In this document: piece after piece, positions 62,356-64,000 of the stretch
Numbering within the stretch: the first letter of the stretch is position 1
How the letters are laid out: every line of letters begins with the position of its first letter
Assembly (NCBI RefSeq): GCF_013363995.1
Contig: NZ_JABWGO010000001.1
Location: 496,001 to 560,000, forward strand
Source of the DNA: Nonomuraea rhodomycinica
GTDB lineage: Bacteria > Actinomycetota > Actinomycetes > Streptosporangiales > Streptosporangiaceae
DNA length: 64,000 nucleotides
Direction of reading: 5' to 3'
Position numbers and translations under genes: made by a program
Notes under the pieces: model-generated
The model's input: only the letters and a program-made list of their open reading frames with translations
Databases searched by the model: none
Told to the model about the DNA's origin: nothing

Positions 62356-62958
62356 GTGGGAAGGCCGGGCAAGTTCACCGAGGACCTGATCCTGGACGCG
62401 GCGACGGCGATCACCGCCGAGGAGGGGCCCGCCGCGGCCACCATGGCCGCCATCGCCGGGCGGCTGGGCGCCCCGACCGGCTCGATCTACCATCGCTTCG
62501 CCTCGCGCGACCTGCTGATGGCCGCGCTGTGGCTGCGCGGCGTGCGCCGCTTCCAGCACGGCGTGATCGAGGCGCTGGCGGCGGGGGACGTGGAGGCGGC
62601 CGCCCTGCACACCCCGCGCTGGTGCCGCGACCACCTGGCCGAGGCCGCGACAGTGCTGCTCCACCGCCGGGAGCTGGTCGCCCGGTGGCCCGGCGAGCTG
62701 GCCGGCGAGCTGGAGGGGGTCAACACCGGCCTGTCGGCGGCGCTCGACGTGTGCGCCGCCCGCCTTCCCGGCGTGGGGCGCGAGCGGCTGGTCTTCGCCG
62801 TGGTCGACCTGCCCTACGGCGCCGTGCGGCGCCACCTGCTGGCCCGGCAGCCCCCTCCCCCGCTGGTCGACGAGCTGGTGGCCCGCGCCTGCCGGGCCGT
62901 GCTGGAGCCCGCGCCGGAGGAGGGGACGACCGCGGAAGGCCCGGTCAGGGGCGGATGA
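62356..62958 (+). CDS. TetR family regulator
   Basis: 200 residues from the GTG at 62356 (GGGAGG upstream). Helix-turn-helix: EDLILDAATAITAEEGPAAATMAAIAGRLGAPTGSIYHRFASRDLLMAALW. Presumably represses itself and the divergent SnoaL-like gene through the 30-bp dyad. The 3' end overlaps the convergent aldehyde dehydrogenase gene by 14 bases. Confidence 0.9.
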   Translation: MGRPGKFTEDLILDAATAITAEEGPAAATMAAIAGRLGAPTGSIYHRFASRDLLMAALWLRGVRRFQHGVIEALAAGDVEAAALHTPRWCRDHLAEAATVLLHRRELVARWPGELAGELEGVNTGLSAALDVCAARLPGVGRERLVFAVVDLPYGAVRRHLLARQPPPPLVDELVARACRAVLEPAPEEGTTAEGPVRGG

Positions 62959-64000
62959 TCGCCATGCGGGTGACCGTGAGCTCCTCGATGGCGAAGCGGG
63001 GGCCCTCCCGCCCGGCGCCCGAGTCCTTGACGCCCCCGTACGGCATGTTGTCCGCCCGGAACCCCGGCACGTCGTTGACCACCACGCCCCCGGCCTCGAT
63101 GCGGTCGATCGCCGCGAACGCGGTGGCCAGGGAACGGGTGAAGACCGCGGCGTGCAGCCCGTACCGGGAGGCGTTGACCGCGGCGAAGGCGGCGTCGAGG
63201 TCCGGCACGGAGCGCACGCACACGACCGGGCCGAAGATCTCCTCGTCCCACGCGGCGGCCCCGTCCGGCACGTCCGTCAGCACCGTCGGCGCGATGGCCC
63301 GGCCGTCGCGGACCCCGCCGGTGACCAGCGTGCCGCCCGACTCCCGCACCCAGCCGAGCACGCGCTCGGTGGCGGCCGGGTCGATCAGCGGCGCCACCCT
63401 CGTCTCCGGCGAGCGCGGGTCGCCCGCGACGACGTCCTTGACCCGCTCGGCCAGCAGCGCCACGAACGCCTCGCGCGCCGGCTCCTCCACCAGCACCCGC
63501 TGCACCGAGATGCACGCCTGGCCGGAGGCGTAGTAGCCGCCCCGCACCACCGCGTCGGCGGCGGCCTCCAGATCGGCGTCGGCGGCCACCACGAGCGCGG
63601 CGTTCGAGCCCAGCTCCAGCAGCACCTTGGTGGGCGCGGCGGCCCGCGCGATGGCGTGGCCGGCGGCGGCCGAGCCGGTGAACGACACCGCGCCGATCCG
63701 CCGGTCCTCCACCAGCGTCCGCCCGACCTCGACGTCACCGGTGACCAGCTGCACCCCCGCCGGGGGCAGCCCGCCCGCCGCGCGCAGCAGGTGCACCAGC
63801 CAGAGCGTGGCCAGCGGCGTCGCGGGGGCCGGCTTGACGATCACGGGGCAGCCCGCGGCCACCGCGGGAGCGATCTTGTGGGCGGCCAGCAGCAGCGGGT
63901 AGTTGAAGCCGGTGATGCCGACCACCACGCCGATCGGCCGCCGCGTCCAGAACCCGACCAGCCCCTCGCCCGAGGGCAGCAGGTCGAGCGGCACCGTCTC
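62945..64000 (-). CDS. NAD(P)-dependent aldehyde dehydrogenase (N-terminus cut by window edge)
   Basis: The frame is open to base 64000, so about the first 130 residues are missing. Visible: GVVVGITGFNYPLLLAAHKIAPAVAAG, the general base in LLELGSNAALVV, catalytic Cys in YASGQACISVQRV, EEIFGPVVCV, and C-terminal MPYGGVKDSGAGREG. The closest known groups are lactaldehyde/glyceraldehyde-3-P (GapN-like) and similar ALDHs with the ELGSNA form. Substrate unknown. Confidence 0.9.
   Translation of the reverse strand, partial: ETVPLDLLPSGEGLVGFWTRRPIGVVVGITGFNYPLLLAAHKIAPAVAAGCPVIVKPAPATPLATLWLVHLLRAAGGLPPAGVQLVTGDVEVGRTLVEDRRIGAVSFTGSAAAGHAIARAAAPTKVLLELGSNAALVVAADADLEAAADAVVRGGYYASGQACISVQRVLVEEPAREAFVALLAERVKDVVAGDPRSPETRVAPLIDPAATERVLGWVRESGGTLVTGGVRDGRAIAPTVLTDVPDGAAAWDEEIFGPVVCVRSVPDLDAAFAAVNASRYGLHAAVFTRSLATAFAAIDRIEAGGVVVNDVPGFRADNMPYGGVKDSGAGREGPRFAIEELTVTRMAIIRP

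Overview
The window is 64 kb of very high-GC DNA with dense genes, frequent GTG starts and strong third-position GC. The content fits a spore-forming, mycothiol- and F420-using actinobacterium: a mycothiol-dependent maleylpyruvate-isomerase-type enzyme, an F420/LLM oxidoreductase, a GerW family protein, RsbW-like ATPases and an ECF42 sigma factor with a DGPF partner. My impression is a member of the Streptosporangiaceae such as Nonomuraea, but this is inference and not a database result. I see no rRNA, tRNA, insertion sequence, prophage or CRISPR array. About 58 protein genes are supported, the first and last cut by the window edges.

Layout. 1-4.5 kb: a three-gene lysine/2-aminoadipate catabolic operon (P6C/aminoadipate semialdehyde dehydrogenase, 2-oxoadipate dioxygenase/decarboxylase HglS, and a D-2-hydroxyglutarate-type FAD/Fe-S dehydrogenase). 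4.8-6.0 kb: secreted metzincin protease and a lipoprotein. 6-13.3 kb: amidohydrolase, a secreted phosphodiester glycosidase fused to a metallophosphoesterase, and an alkaline-phosphatase-like membrane protein. 13.7-22.5 kb: an orphan protein, a VIT1-type metal transporter behind metal-box-like dyads, GerW, GH36 alpha-galactosidase, phosphoglucose isomerase, an IlvD/Edd dehydratase and two tandem RsbW-like ATPases. 22.6-27.9 kb: phosphoketolase and acetate kinase (xylulose-5-P or fructose-6-P to acetyl-P to acetate plus ATP), then a KhtT/KhtU-like cation/proton antiporter pair. 28-36 kb: pentapeptide-repeat protein, flavoprotein disulfide reductase with a possible leader peptide, DedA protein, kinase-fold phosphotransferase, DUF5946, and a CBS protein coupled to an ArsB/NhaD transporter. 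36-40 kb: TetR/DUF6653 pair with operator, HesB-like protein, acetyl xylan esterase, and the divergent ohr/ohrR peroxide module. 40-52 kb: secreted proteins (a 1511-residue orphan, a trypsin-like protease, a subtilase) with an F420 oxidoreductase and a LuxR-type regulator. 52-64 kb: local regulator-enzyme pairs (PadR/hydrolase, TetRs, ECF42/DGPF, SDRs, aldo-keto reductase, methyltransferase, SnoaL-like protein, aldehyde dehydrogenase), several with clear operator dyads.

The most unusual structural signal is a set of short tandem repeat arrays that sit directly on, or directly after, stop codons. Their units are unrelated in sequence and several copy the stop codon itself; the clearest array repeats the end of ohrR eight times at 39905-40172. 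Other points worth attention are a 13-bp inverted repeat that would sequester the ribosome binding site of the khtT-like gene, paired operator palindromes upstream of an SDR gene, and candidate metal and phosphate boxes.
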